In this document: positions 47,198 through 56,570 of the stretch, in pieces | How positions within the stretch are numbered: the stretch's first letter is position 1 | Layout: each line of letters starts with the position of its first letter | Assembly: GCA_951812315.1 (NCBI GenBank) | Contig: CATOSA010000025.1 | Location: 62,001-126,000 of the forward strand | DNA from: an uncultured Burkholderiales bacterium | GTDB taxonomy: Bacteria > Pseudomonadota > Gammaproteobacteria > Burkholderiales > Eutrophovitaceae | DNA length: 64,000 bases | Direction: 5' to 3' | Translations under genes and position numbers: made by a program | Notes under the pieces: model-generated | Database searches by the model: none | What the model saw: only the letters and a program-made list of their open reading frames with translations | Told to the model about the DNA's origin: nothing

Positions 47198-48561
47198 ATG
47201 GGCAAGTTTCGATTCATTTCGAGCATGCGCCGCGGAGGTATATCGGCGGCGATAATTCTGAGTATGTTTTTGTCTATGTCAGGCGGCGCGATTGCCCTCG
47301 AACCTGATGAAGAAGATTACGCACTCAAACTGTTGGGGAAGTATCTATTCTTCGACAAAATTTCACTTCCAAGTCGCCAAGCGTGCGCTAGTTGCCATAC
47401 GCCGGACGCAGGCTGGACAAATGGAACATCCGGCATCAACAAGAAGCAAGTCGCGGTAACTGGTGCAAACCCTCACACCGTTGGTACTCTCAAGCCGCCC
47501 AGCAATGCGTATGCGACATTTGCTCCGAATTTAGACCTCAGTAGGCCGGTCGGGGGAAACTTCTGGGACGGCCGTGCCACAGGAGACGAGGTGGCAGCGT
47601 TGAATGTATTAGGGGGTGCGCTAGACAGATATGCAAAGTATCTGGGTCCGACGGCAGATCAGGCCCATGCGTCCCCGTTCATCAACGGTGTTGAGCAAGG
47701 GCTACCCGATATAGCAGCTGTCTGCAATCATGTCGCGTCGTCACGATACGCTCCCCTTTACTCGATAGCCTATGATGGCGCGCCAATCGATTGCGGTATT
47801 AATGTGGCGGCCACTTTGGGGCGCTTTGCAATTGCACTTTCCGCCTACCAGCATTCCAGCGAGGTCAATGCGTTCGACTCCAAGCGGGACAGGGCTTTAG
47901 CAAACGATAACGATGAGACTCCTGGAGCCTTTCCGCTTGTGCAATTGACATACCAGGAAAACTTGGGCCATGACTTATTTTTCAATGTGACGAGCGCGCT
48001 AAATACAGCAGGTAAGCGGGCAAACTGTGCCCTCTTTTGCCATCGCAGCGGGGCGCGTGATGGTGCTGATGCGGATGAAAGGTATACGAACGACAGGTAT
48101 TTCAACATTGGAACGCCACGCAATGTTGATGTACCGGGTAACCCGGAACCGAGCATCGGTCTTGCAGCGACGTCAGGAAACGACACCCATCTCGGAGTTC
48201 AGAAGGTCCCGACCCTTCGCAATGTTGACAAGCGTCGCGGCAGCGGCTTCAAGAAAGCTTACATGCACAACGGTTTCTTCAAGAGTCTAGAGAGCCTCGT
48301 TCACTTTTATAACACGCGCGATACAAAAGCCAGGTGCGCTCCCGGTGCGACCGAAAAGGAAGCACTTGCACAGAATTGCTGGCCCGCACAGGTGTTGATG
48401 GTGATTCTGTTACTGGTGGACCCATCATCGGGAATCTTGGGCTAACGTCGGACGAAGAGGCCGCAATCGTGGCTTACTTGTAGACATTAACGGATATACC
48501 GACGGCCAAGGCGCCTCGACCCTTCAACTTGAATAAGTTCTACAACGGACTAATCAAATAA
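47198..48561 (+). pseudogene. di-heme cytochrome c peroxidase/MauG-like protein, frameshift plus TAG near C-terminus
   Basis: Starts at ATG 47198 behind GGGAGGAAAG; the first 33 residues are a Sec signal peptide (ISAAIILSMFLSMSG). The first heme site is CASCH; the second reads CALFCH, a CX3CH spacing instead of CX2CH. DNRYFNIGTPRN and VPTLRNVDKR are family-like blocks. At about 48390 the frame shifts; the alternative frame reads DGDSVTGGPIIGNLGLTSDEEAAIVAYL, then TAG at 48481 where Lys/Gln is usual, and continues TLTDIPTA to TAA at 48559. The C-terminal helix that closes the fold is thus lost. Confidence 0.8.
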
Positions 48562-49101
48562 TAGGTAAGCCCATACCGGATTAACGAGGCACGTTAGACG
48601 CAGGCATTGTCCACAGCCCGCCGATTCGGCGGGCTGTGGAACAATTGAGTCCCGCCTGGGGCACCCTGTCTTTCGTCCTGAAATATTTTTCATTCGCGAA
48701 ACGCCAGCTCGAGTTTTCGATATCGCAACTGTACAAGCGTGGTCACTGCGACTTGTACGTTGAATCGTGCATTGCGAGAGGCGAGCCAGTGTGGCGCTTG
48801 TTCGCCATTAGTATTCTCCTCTCTGTTTCGTCCGTTTTAGCACAAAGGTGGGAACAGTTGGCGCCTCATCCCAGTTTCGCTTATTCGCGCTATTTTCTCT
48901 TTCATCGGCACGACAAATTGTAGCGATCGACACACCGCGCACGATCGCAGGTCCCCTTGTACAGGTCCAGGCGATACGGCGAATGGCACAGGGCGTGTTC
49001 TCAGTTGATTTGGCAGTTACAGCGGAACTGGTGCAACGTCCTGGGCTCATCGCGCCCTGTACACGCCTGGAGCCAACGGCATCACAACAGGAGAAGGTGA
49101 A
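48562..49101. other. intergenic region at left edge of the accessory island
   Basis: Holds the long perfect hairpin at 48606-48646. A 95-codon frame on the plus strand (48636-48923) has no domain and starts inside the hairpin, so it is not called. Confidence 0.4.
48606..48646. other. long perfect hairpin after the peroxidase gene
   Basis: CCACAGCCCGCC (48611-48622) pairs exactly with GGCGGGCTGTGG (48628-48639) around GATTC, and ATTGT/ACAAT extend the stem. There is no T-run, so it may be a factor-assisted terminator or a transposon-related palindrome. Confidence 0.7.
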
Positions 49102-49647
49102 ATGCACCCACTGATTGAGCAGCATCGTGATGAAATCCTGACCCTGGCGCGACGGCGTGGCATTGAAAACGTGCGCGTGTTCGGCTCTATGGCGAGGGAC
49201 GAGGCGGACGAAACCAGTGATGCGGACCTGTTGGTGTCCATTCCCCGCGACAAGAGCGCCCTTGAACTGGGTGGGCTGTTGGTGGAGATCCAGAGTCTGC
49301 TCCATCGCCGTGTGGATGTGGTGAGCGACCGGGGCCTGCATCCCGCATTCTGGCCGAGGTGTGGCCTTATGAAGCCCGCGCCACAATCCGAACGGGTTCT
49401 GCTTGACCGTGTACGCGAATGCATTGAGCGCATTCATGAATACACGGGTGGAGCGCAGGACACTTTCGTGCATACGCCAATGGTCCGGGATGCGGCATAT
49501 CAACTGAGAAGTGCACGCAGGACAATGGCGAGTATCACGATCCGCAATCTCGATAACACCGTGAAGGCTCGGCTGCGCGTCCGCGCGGCTGATCCTCCGC
49601 GAGCCCGCGCACGAACCGCTGTCATTCGATTGAGCCGACAATCATGA
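49102..49647 (+). pseudogene. fused remnants of MNT nucleotidyltransferase, HEPN and FitA-like antitoxin
   Basis: Starts at ATG 49102 with GGAGAAGG upstream. The first 75 residues are an MNT nucleotidyltransferase antitoxin with VRVFGSMARDEADETSDADLLV (GS and D-x-D catalytic motifs). A small deletion near 49350 runs it in frame into a HEPN (HepT) start, SERVLLDRVRECIERIHEYTGG. HEPN breaks off after VRDAAYQ and joins a FitA-type start, MASITIRNLDNTVKARLRV. The usual remainder of FitA (RLILREP) appears in another frame. The chimeric ORF thus contains three partial genes of two toxin-antitoxin systems. Confidence 0.7.
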
Positions 49648-49990
49648 TGGTGCTTCTTGATACGAATGTCCTGTCCGAACTGATGCGCAAGTCGCCCGAT
49701 CCCGCTGTCGAAGCGTGGGCTGCTGGATATTCCCTTGAAGAGTTGTTCTTCTCGGCGATCGGTGAAGCCGAGTTACGCGACGGGGCCGCATACTACCGAT
49801 CGATCGTGACGCGGCGCGCATTTACGCAGAGACTGCCGCCGCGCGCCGTTCCGTCGGGCGGCCCATCGCAAGGGTCGATAGCCAGATCGCCGCGACCGCC
49901 CGCTCCCGCAACATGGCGTTGGCGACGCGAAACGTTCGCGATTTCATGGGAATCAACGTAGATATCGTCGATCCGTGGGCGGCGACATGA
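49644..49990 (+). pseudogene. FitB/VapC-type PIN-domain toxin, internal deletion and frameshift
   Basis: Begins VLLDTNVLSELMRKSPDPAVEAW, the PIN domain start with catalytic Asp, and continues to ELRDGAA. About 28 residues are then missing and the frame changes; from about 49815 it reads AARIYAETAAARRSVGRP, DSQIAATARSRNMALATRN and DFMGINVDIVDPW to TGA at 49988. The second and third acidic positions are retained in that frame. The toxin cannot be made intact. It directly follows its damaged FitA-like partner. Confidence 0.8.
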
Positions 49991-50402
49991 TCGACCAACA
50001 AGTTAACCTCAATCGGGAAGGCGATCAACGTGGTCGACAACTACCAGACTGGGGAGATTCGATCGACAAAGAATCTTTCAGGCGGCGAGAGCTTTATCGT
50101 CAGCCCGTCTCTGCTTTGGGTTTGTCCCATATGGCTAGCAAGAATGTCCGGGTTGATTCGCTGTTCCTGGATGAAGGCTTCGGCACCCTGGACGAGGAAG
50201 CCCTCAATACCGCCTTGGAAACTCTTGCGGGTCTGCAGCAGGACGGCAAGTTGATCGGTGTTGTTTTTCACACGTACCCGCCTTGAAGGAGCGGATCAGC
50301 ACGCAGATCCAGGTAACGCCTCAAACCGGTGGCAGAAGCCAGATATCTGGGCCTGGGTGTGGCGAGTTAAGCGCTACAGAACTGGCAATAGAAGTAGGTT
50401 AA
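49991..50402 (+). pseudogene. SbcC/Rad50 C-terminal ATPase fragment
   Basis: Only the C-terminal lobe remains. GEIRSTKNLSGGESFIVS is the ABC signature, then a frameshift near 50110, then LSHMASKNVRVDSLFLDEGF and GTLDEEALNTALETLAGLQ carry Walker B and the D-loop. A further shift near 50270 leads into PALKERISTQIQVTPQTGG, ending with TAA at 50400. In intact SbcC this lobe completes the nucleotide site of the SbcCD nuclease. The stop lies 7 bp before the next gene, suggesting an ancestral operon. Confidence 0.8.
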
Positions 50403-50409
50403 CTCGAGA

Positions 50410-51069
50410 ATGTCTGACGATCTCAAAACAGCAAAAACGGCTCTCACCAAACTCCATCAAGACATGGAGGCTATCAGCCGTCTGGCCAGGCCGTCCTACC
50501 TGAAAGTGATCGAGCAGATGGAGCGCACGCTCGAACCCATCCGTCGTCAGCAGTTGGAAATCAGCCGCGCCCTCGAAATGTCTGGAGCAGCTGCCCGGAT
50601 CCAGGAGATCGTCAGTGCCAATCAACATTGGCAAAAACTGATAAAACAGACCACTGTGCCAAGCAGAATTGCCGAGAGCCTCTCGGCTGTGCAACAGTCA
50701 TGGATTGAGCGCATCAAGCCCATACAAAACGACATCTCGCACCTTTCACGGCTTCAAGCATCGGTCAAGTTGGATCTGTGTGATACCTCGCTGCGACTTG
50801 CTGCCATGGTCGATCTCTTGTCGAGTCACTGGATCCATCGGCATCACAATGTGCTCATTACCGGGTCGACTGGCTGCGGCAAGACCTGGCTAGCCTGTGT
50901 GCTGGCAACACAGGCCTGTCGACATGGACTGAGTGTTCGTTACTTTAGAACCAGCAGATTGCTGGAAGCCCTTACCATCGCCCATGGTGATGGCCGCTTT
51001 CATGGCGATGGCCGCTTTGTGAAGCTGATCAGGCAAATCGCAAAGACGGATATTTTGATCGTGAATTGA
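50410..51069 (+). pseudogene. coiled-coil protein fused to a truncated IS21 IstB ATPase
   Basis: 219 residues. Residues 1-135 (LHQDMEAISRLARPSYLKVI, SRALEMSGAAARIQEIVSAN) are helical/coiled-coil, no family recognised. From about residue 138 the sequence is IstB: WIHRHHNVLITGSTGCGKTW with Walker A and CRHGLSVRYFRTSRLLEALT. An 18-bp in-frame duplication yields HGDGRFHGDGRF near residue 200. The frame stops at DILIVN where Walker B (LLILDD) should be. It is an accidental fusion made by insertion and deletion of an IS21 element into the coiled-coil gene. Confidence 0.7.
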
Positions 51070-51204
51070 ATCACACAGCAGGGCAAAATGTCAAATCACC
51101 CAGATGATTTTGAAGGGTGGTAAGGACGTGTTGAGCAACATGGTGAATTTTGGTGAAGTCTTGTATATACTTCTGATTCGATTGAGGGGATGAGGGTCTG
51201 CTGG

Positions 51205-51408
51205 ATGGCAAAAACCACCGATATGAAGCGGTTCACGATCACTCTTGATCGAGCTGACTATGATGCACTCCGGAGAATCGCTGAAACTCAGCGGCCTCCC
51301 TTGTCGCTTCAGTATGTCGTGCGGTATGCGCTCCAACGCTTCCTGGACGAATACGAAGACTGCCAATTGATGCTAACGCTGACTGAAAAAAGAAGAACAA
51401 CCAAGTGA
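51205..51408 (+). CDS. CopG-like ribbon-helix-helix DNA-binding protein
   Basis: 67 residues from ATG 51205. The strand MKRFTITLDRADYDALRRIA followed by SLQYVVRYALQRFLDEY matches the ribbon-helix-helix fold of small repressors and antitoxins. It ends with a short basic tail. It lies 91 bp before the methylase gene in the same direction and may regulate the defence-like module, or be the antitoxin of a lost toxin. Confidence 0.65.
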   Translation: MAKTTDMKRFTITLDRADYDALRRIAETQRPPLSLQYVVRYALQRFLDEYEDCQLMLTLTEKRRTTK

Positions 51409-51499
51409 GAAGAACAACCTCTATTGTAGACCATCCTGGACATGTCTCCCTGGCGCAGCATTGGCGTTCCGCACACTCGCACGACATCGGGAGATACCT

Positions 51500-53816
51500 A
51501 TGCCGGTAAGCACGCTCGCTTCGACAAACAAATCGCCACGTGGTCTCAATGCCGCCGATGCGCCCCAGCTTCCTCTGCCACGTCCGAAAGCGCTGACCAT
51601 CTCGCTTTCCGTTCCTTCCGGTACGCGCGCCATAGAAGACGATTCCTTCCCCTTCGAGGCACTGAGCGACATCGCCGAAATTGAAAGCTGGCGCAAGGAG
51701 ATCAACCGGCCCCTCTATCATATCCACAAATGGTGGGCGCAACGCCTCGGCACGGTCTTCCGCGCCATGGTGATCGGCGCGTTTACCCCAGCGGGCGCTG
51801 ACATTCTCGATCTGTTTTACCGACCGCTCCGCATTGACAATGCCACCGTGTTCGATCCCTTCATGGGGAGCGGGACGACGATTGGCGAGGCCCTGAAGTT
51901 AGGTGCGCGGGGTATTGGACGTGACATCAATCCCGTTGCGCATTTTCTAGTCAATAACGCCCTAGCCATTCACGACCGCCGCGCGATCCTGTCTACCACC
52001 AAAGACGATTTGCCAGTGCCCTTTGCGCCGGCTAGCCATTCACGACCGCCGCGCGATCCTGTCTACCTTCCGGGCGATAGAGGCTGACATTGCCGAGCAA
52101 GTGCGCCGCTACTATCGGACAACGCTTCCGGATGGCACCGCAGCCGAGGTTCTCTACTTCTTTTGGGTCAAGATCGCCGACTGCCCGTCTTGCGCCACCC
52201 ACGTCGATCTTTTTTCTTCATTTGTCTTCGCTCGGCACGCCTACGCAAAGCGCTACCCCAAGGCGCAGGCCGTTTGCCCAGCTTGCGGCGCCATTAATCA
52301 GCTCCGTTACGATACTCGAGAAGCTAACTGTGGTGCTTGCAATACCAGCTTCGATCCGCAGTCTGGTCCCGCCAGCGGCCAGAAGGCGACCTGCCCGTCT
52401 TGCGCTGAAGTATTCCCAATCGCCAGGACGATCCGCGACACTGGGCGACCGCCAGAACACCGGCTTTATGCCAAGTTGGTTCTCTTGCCGGATGGCACCA
52501 AGGCTTATGCCGCCATCACGGATGAAGATCGCGCCCTATACGCAGAGGCTGAGAGTACCTTGGCGAGCCGCAAGAATCCTTACCCGGTTGTCGCGATAGA
52601 GTCTGGCTACAACACCAACCAGGCACTCGGATATAACTATCGCTACTGGCACGAAATGTTTAATGCCCGCCAGTTGCTATGCCTGTCCATCGTCGCTGAC
52701 CGGATCAGGGAGATACCCGATCAAATCCTTCGCGACCTGTTCGCCTGCCTTCTGTCCGGCGCGCTTGAATTCAACAACATGTTTGCCTCCTATAAAGGCG
52801 AGGGCACTGGTGCAGTGCGGCACATGTTTGCCCATCACATCCTCAAACCGGAGCGCGTACCTTTAGAGGCGAACCTTTGGGGTACACCAAAGAGCTCAGG
52901 TTCCTTTTCGACTATGTTCGAAGGCCGGATCAGGCGCGCGCTTGATTACGCCGATGATCCGTTTGAAATCCGGCCGAGCAAGCACAATGGCCGTGCTAGT
53001 ACCGAGAAGGTGTTCGGGCTTTCTGAGAACATCGGTTACGCAATCACCGACAGCTACCCTGCCTTTGCCCAAGGCAAGCGGGTTTATCTATCCTGCGCCG
53101 ATTCCCGCACAACCGACCTGCCGGATCAAAGTGTCGATGCTGTCATCACCGACCCGCCCTTCTTTGACAACGTCCACTATTCACAAATAGCCGACTTTTT
53201 CTACGTCTGGCAGCGGCATATCCTTGGGCCAACGGGCCATTTGGAGTCGTACACGACCCGATCCACCGGCGAGGTGCAAAACCCGGATGCCGGAGCGTTT
53301 ACCGAGCGGCTTGCCGCCGTATGGGGGGAAGCGCACCGCGTCCTCAAGGGCGACGGCATTCTTGCCTTCACCTACCATCATTCACGCCCCGAGGGCTGGC
53401 GTTCCGTTCTGAACGCCCTGATGACGGCTGACTTTGGCATCACAGCGGCCCATCCGATCAAGGCCGAAATGTCTGTCGCCATGCCCAAGCACCAAGCCAA
53501 GGAGCCGATCGACCTCGATATCATCGTCGTTTGCCGCAAGTGCACACAACTCAAACCACACCAATGGAATGGGGACCTCTGGGGAACCGTCACCCCTGTA
53601 GCCTCGGAGCAGGTCTGGCGGCTTCGCGATGCTGGCCGGTGCCTAAGCCGAAATGACGTGCGCGTGATCCTGATGGCGCAACTTTTGCGCCAACTCTCGA
53701 TTTCGCACACCGTCGAAGCCGCGCTGGAATGGCTCGACAGTACGAATGGCGAAACCGAGAAATTCATCGAGGCTCTCCATGCTGGTGAAATCAAGTACAC
53801 GAAGGGGGAAGCGTAG
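51500..53816 (+). pseudogene. DUF1156-type DNA methylase, disrupted by a 70-bp insertion
   Basis: Starts at ATG 51500 behind GGGAG. The DUF1156 block FPFEALSDIAEIESWRKEI and YHIHKWWAQRLG is followed by SAM motif I FDPFMGSGTT (about residues 118-128). At 51998 a 70-bp insertion shifts the frame; removing it restores a continuous 748-residue protein. The centre has several CxxC zinc pairs (CPSC, CPACG, CGAC, CPSC). The catalytic motif IV is TDPPFFDNVHYSQ (Asp about 528). It would methylate an exocyclic amine of A or C in DNA. The nuclease gene starts 4 bp after its stop. Confidence 0.88.
51962..52067. repeat. 36-bp direct repeat with 34-bp spacer (70-bp insertion)
   Basis: Bases 51962-51997 recur exactly at 52032-52067; 51998-52031 is unrelated sequence. 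The period is 70 bp, as in the acyl-CoA synthetase pseudogene, and deleting 70 bp repairs the methylase frame. Confidence 0.9.
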
Positions 53817-53819
53817 ATC

Positions 53820-54589
53820 GTGTCCAATGCAACGAAGCTTTTCAGATTATCCGTTCAGGCCATTCGCAACGACGAACTTATCGAGCGCGAAGGCCGCAGC
53901 GACAAGGAATTCCACTTTCAGAACTGGTTTCAAAAGCGCCTTCACACCCTCGGCCTCAAATTCGATCAACCAGCGCGCAATACCTATCCGGATTTCCGCC
54001 TGGTCCATTCTCCCGAAGGCTATGAGCTAAAGGGCCTGGCCTATCCGGGCCGTGAGGCGAACTACGATTCCAACAGCCAGGTGCCGTGCGGCGAGCATAA
54101 CGGTAGGCAGGTCTATTATCTTCGGGCGATATCCGAAGGAACCGGACGGCAACATCTATCCCGTCGTGGACCTTGTGCTATGCCACGGCAGCTTCCTCAA
54201 CGCCGATAACGACTACATTCACCACAACAAGAGCTTTCGAGGATTTGGCACTTACGGCGACATTCTTGTCCGCGACCGGAAAATGTATGTCTGCCCAACG
54301 CCGCACATTGATCTTGCCCGCCGATCACCCTGTCGAGGATGATTTTGTCGAGGTTGGTAGTCTGGCGCGACGCGAAGTTGATCGGATGGTGGTCGCCTAC
54401 AATTTCGACCTACGCACCAACGAACTTGTTACGACGCAAGTCCCGAACCCGAATTCGGGCCGTGAACACCTTTTCAAGGCATACCGGCTCAAGGGCGATC
54501 CGACGGAAGAAGTTACTCTTTGCGAAAATGCAACGGTGCAGGCTGAACTGCCCGTAAACGGCAATGAGGATGATGAAGACAGCGAATAA
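53820..54589 (+). pseudogene. PD-(D/E)XK nuclease-like protein of the defence module, frameshifted
   Basis: Starts at GTG 53820. Residues 1-100 contain a nuclease-like pattern: Glu30 (SDKEFHFQNWFQKRL), Asp58 (NTYPDF) and Glu69-x-Lys71 (GYELKG), the PD-(D/E)XK arrangement. Near 54115 one base is lost; the next frame reads FGRYPKEPDGN, DLVLCHGSFLNADNDYIH and DRKMYVCPTP. Near 54300 a deletion of roughly 30 bp changes frame again to RTLILPADHPVED, DLRTNELVTTQVPNPN and the acidic tail ending at 54589. Repaired length is about 265 residues. Its place between methylase and GajA-like gene suggests a restriction role. Confidence 0.72.
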
Positions 54590-54656
54590 ACATGTCGACG
54601 CGTATTGTAGAACTGCCGAATCGCAATTCTCGGCGCGCGTGTAAGGTAGTTCGGCG

Positions 54657-56570
54657 ATGCGCATAGCCCGGCTCAAGATAGAGAATTTCCGGTCCACCAA
54701 AGCTCTCGATATGGAGCTTGGTGAGACAACTGTTCTCATTGGACCGAATAATGCGGGCAAGACATCTATCCTGGATGCGGTGCGAATTGTCCTGACCCGC
54801 CGCTGGGGACAGCGTGGCACGGGATTCACCGAATATGACGTGCATCTTGCGTCGGAGTCCGACGACCCAAAGGAATCCACTGGTATAGCCATCGAGTTGC
54901 ATTCTGAAGAACAGGTAGCGGGCGAGTGGCCCGATGCGCTTCAGCAGGACCTGGACGATATCGCCCAGACCGATCCGACCACCGGCAAAAGTTTCATCAC
55001 ACTGCGGGCAAGCTGCGCCTGGAACGCGGCGGAAGGTGCGTTTCTTCCGGCCTGGATATTTCTCAATGCCGCACGCGAGCCAATGATCGGACAATCGGCC
55101 CGCCGTATGAATCTCGAACGTTTCTGGCAGTATCTCCCGGTATTTTATCTTGGCGCACTGCGTGACGCTGACGATGAATTTTCTGCACGTTCGCAGTTCT
55201 GGGGCCGGTTGCTTAAGGCGATGGAGATACCGACTGCGCTTGAGCAGAGAGTCCAGCGCGTGCTCGATTTGCTCAATCGCAGGCTCCTACAGGCCGATCC
55301 GCGCCTGGTGCAAATCGCCAAAACGCTTTCAGGGGCGACGCGGGTGGCAGCGCGCGACCGTGACGGCGGCGTTGAGCTCCGGTTCGTGCCTCTAAAATCC
55401 TGGGACCTGCTGTCCAAGGCCGAAATTATCCTGCGTAACGAACCGGATTGGCCGTGGCTGCCACTTCAGCATCATGGCCAAGGCGTACAGAGCCTGTCGG
55501 TTATCTTTCTCTTTCAGGCTTTCGTCGAGCACCTTCTTGCTGAGCTTTATAAAGCCGATAGTGAGCCGGTCCTTGCGCTTGAAGAACCGGAAACGCATCT
55601 ACACCCGCAAGCCGCGCGCACGCTTTGGGCGCATGTAAACGCGCTACCGGGACAAAAGATCATCACCACGCATTCCCCGTACTTTGTCCAGCACGTCCCG
55701 TTCCGCGACCTACGCCTTATTCGCCGTACCGATAACGGCACGGAAGTCAAATGGCTTCCTCCGAACTTCTTGGCGCGGATTCCGTACGTGCCTGCACTTG
55801 ACCAGGTGTTAGCGAACAACCCTGGGCTACTCGAATTTGACCTCGCCGGGCAGACCATAACCGTCAACGGCAAGCTCGAAGATGCGGTGTACCGCGACCT
55901 TCTCTCCTGTTACGGCACGCATACTGATTGCGCTGTCATCCACGGAATTCTGTGCGACTTACGGGATCGCTCTCTGCTTTTCATTGACAATGATGAGTTG
56001 AGGGCACTTGAAACCTTCGCCCGTCGCATACGCGGAGAAATTTTTTTTGCGACCCGGTGGATGATCGTCGAGGGGCAGGCGGAGTACCTTATCGTTCACG
56101 TCCTTGCCCGTGAACTCGGCTACGATCTGGATGAACATGGCGTATCCTTGATGGATGCAATGAATAACGGCAATCCCACGACCTTTGCTGTCCTCGCGCG
56201 GGCGCTCGGAATTCCCTGGCTTACCGTGTTCGACGGCGATGCTGCCGGGGATGGCTATACCCAAACAATTACTAACCGCGATTTTGACCCGGCCTTTGTT
56301 GCGCAGCGATGCCGCACGCATCCAGCAGGCGATTTGGAAGACCAGTTACTTGCCGATGGGCTAGAAGCGGAACTTCGCGGAGTCTTGCAAAGCCTAGGAC
56401 ACACCGACGCCTTGACGATTGATATGCCTACGCTCGAAAAAAGGCTCGAAAAAAACAAGACCGCCTATGCTGCGGAACTGGCCAAACAACTCCGTGGCAA
56501 CACCGCCCTTGCCAAGCGCATGCCGCAAGGTTTCAAGGATGCGATTGCTGATCTCAGGGGGCTAACATGA
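54657..56570 (+). CDS. GajA-like OLD-family ATPase/TOPRIM nuclease
   Basis: 637 residues, intact. The N-terminal ABC ATPase has IENFRSTKALDMELGETTVL, Walker A GPNNAGKTS (about 29-37), Walker B LALEEPETHLHPQA and the H-loop THSPYFVQHV. The TOPRIM domain follows with VEGQAE (Glu about 472) and FDGDAAGDG (Asp about 526, 528). This is the class 2 OLD layout of GajA, the DNA-nicking subunit of Gabija, though about 60 residues longer than typical. The next gene, a UvrD-like helicase, overlaps its stop, as for GajB. The gene starts 67 bp after the PD-(D/E)XK gene. Confidence 0.9.
   Translation: MRIARLKIENFRSTKALDMELGETTVLIGPNNAGKTSILDAVRIVLTRRWGQRGTGFTEYDVHLASESDDPKESTGIAIELHSEEQVAGEWPDALQQDLDDIAQTDPTTGKSFITLRASCAWNAAEGAFLPAWIFLNAAREPMIGQSARRMNLERFWQYLPVFYLGALRDADDEFSARSQFWGRLLKAMEIPTALEQRVQRVLDLLNRRLLQADPRLVQIAKTLSGATRVAARDRDGGVELRFVPLKSWDLLSKAEIILRNEPDWPWLPLQHHGQGVQSLSVIFLFQAFVEHLLAELYKADSEPVLALEEPETHLHPQAARTLWAHVNALPGQKIITTHSPYFVQHVPFRDLRLIRRTDNGTEVKWLPPNFLARIPYVPALDQVLANNPGLLEFDLAGQTITVNGKLEDAVYRDLLSCYGTHTDCAVIHGILCDLRDRSLLFIDNDELRALETFARRIRGEIFFATRWMIVEGQAEYLIVHVLARELGYDLDEHGVSLMDAMNNGNPTTFAVLARALGIPWLTVFDGDAAGDGYTQTITNRDFDPAFVAQRCRTHPAGDLEDQLLADGLEAELRGVLQSLGHTDALTIDMPTLEKRLEKNKTAYAAELAKQLRGNTALAKRMPQGFKDAIADLRGLT

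Noticed and set aside
8036..48561. Reassigned stop codons as the explanation for premature stops
   Set aside because: TGA, TAG and TAA all appear as premature stops, yet intact genes here also end with each of them, and many lesions are indels. Recoding would not explain the frameshifts.
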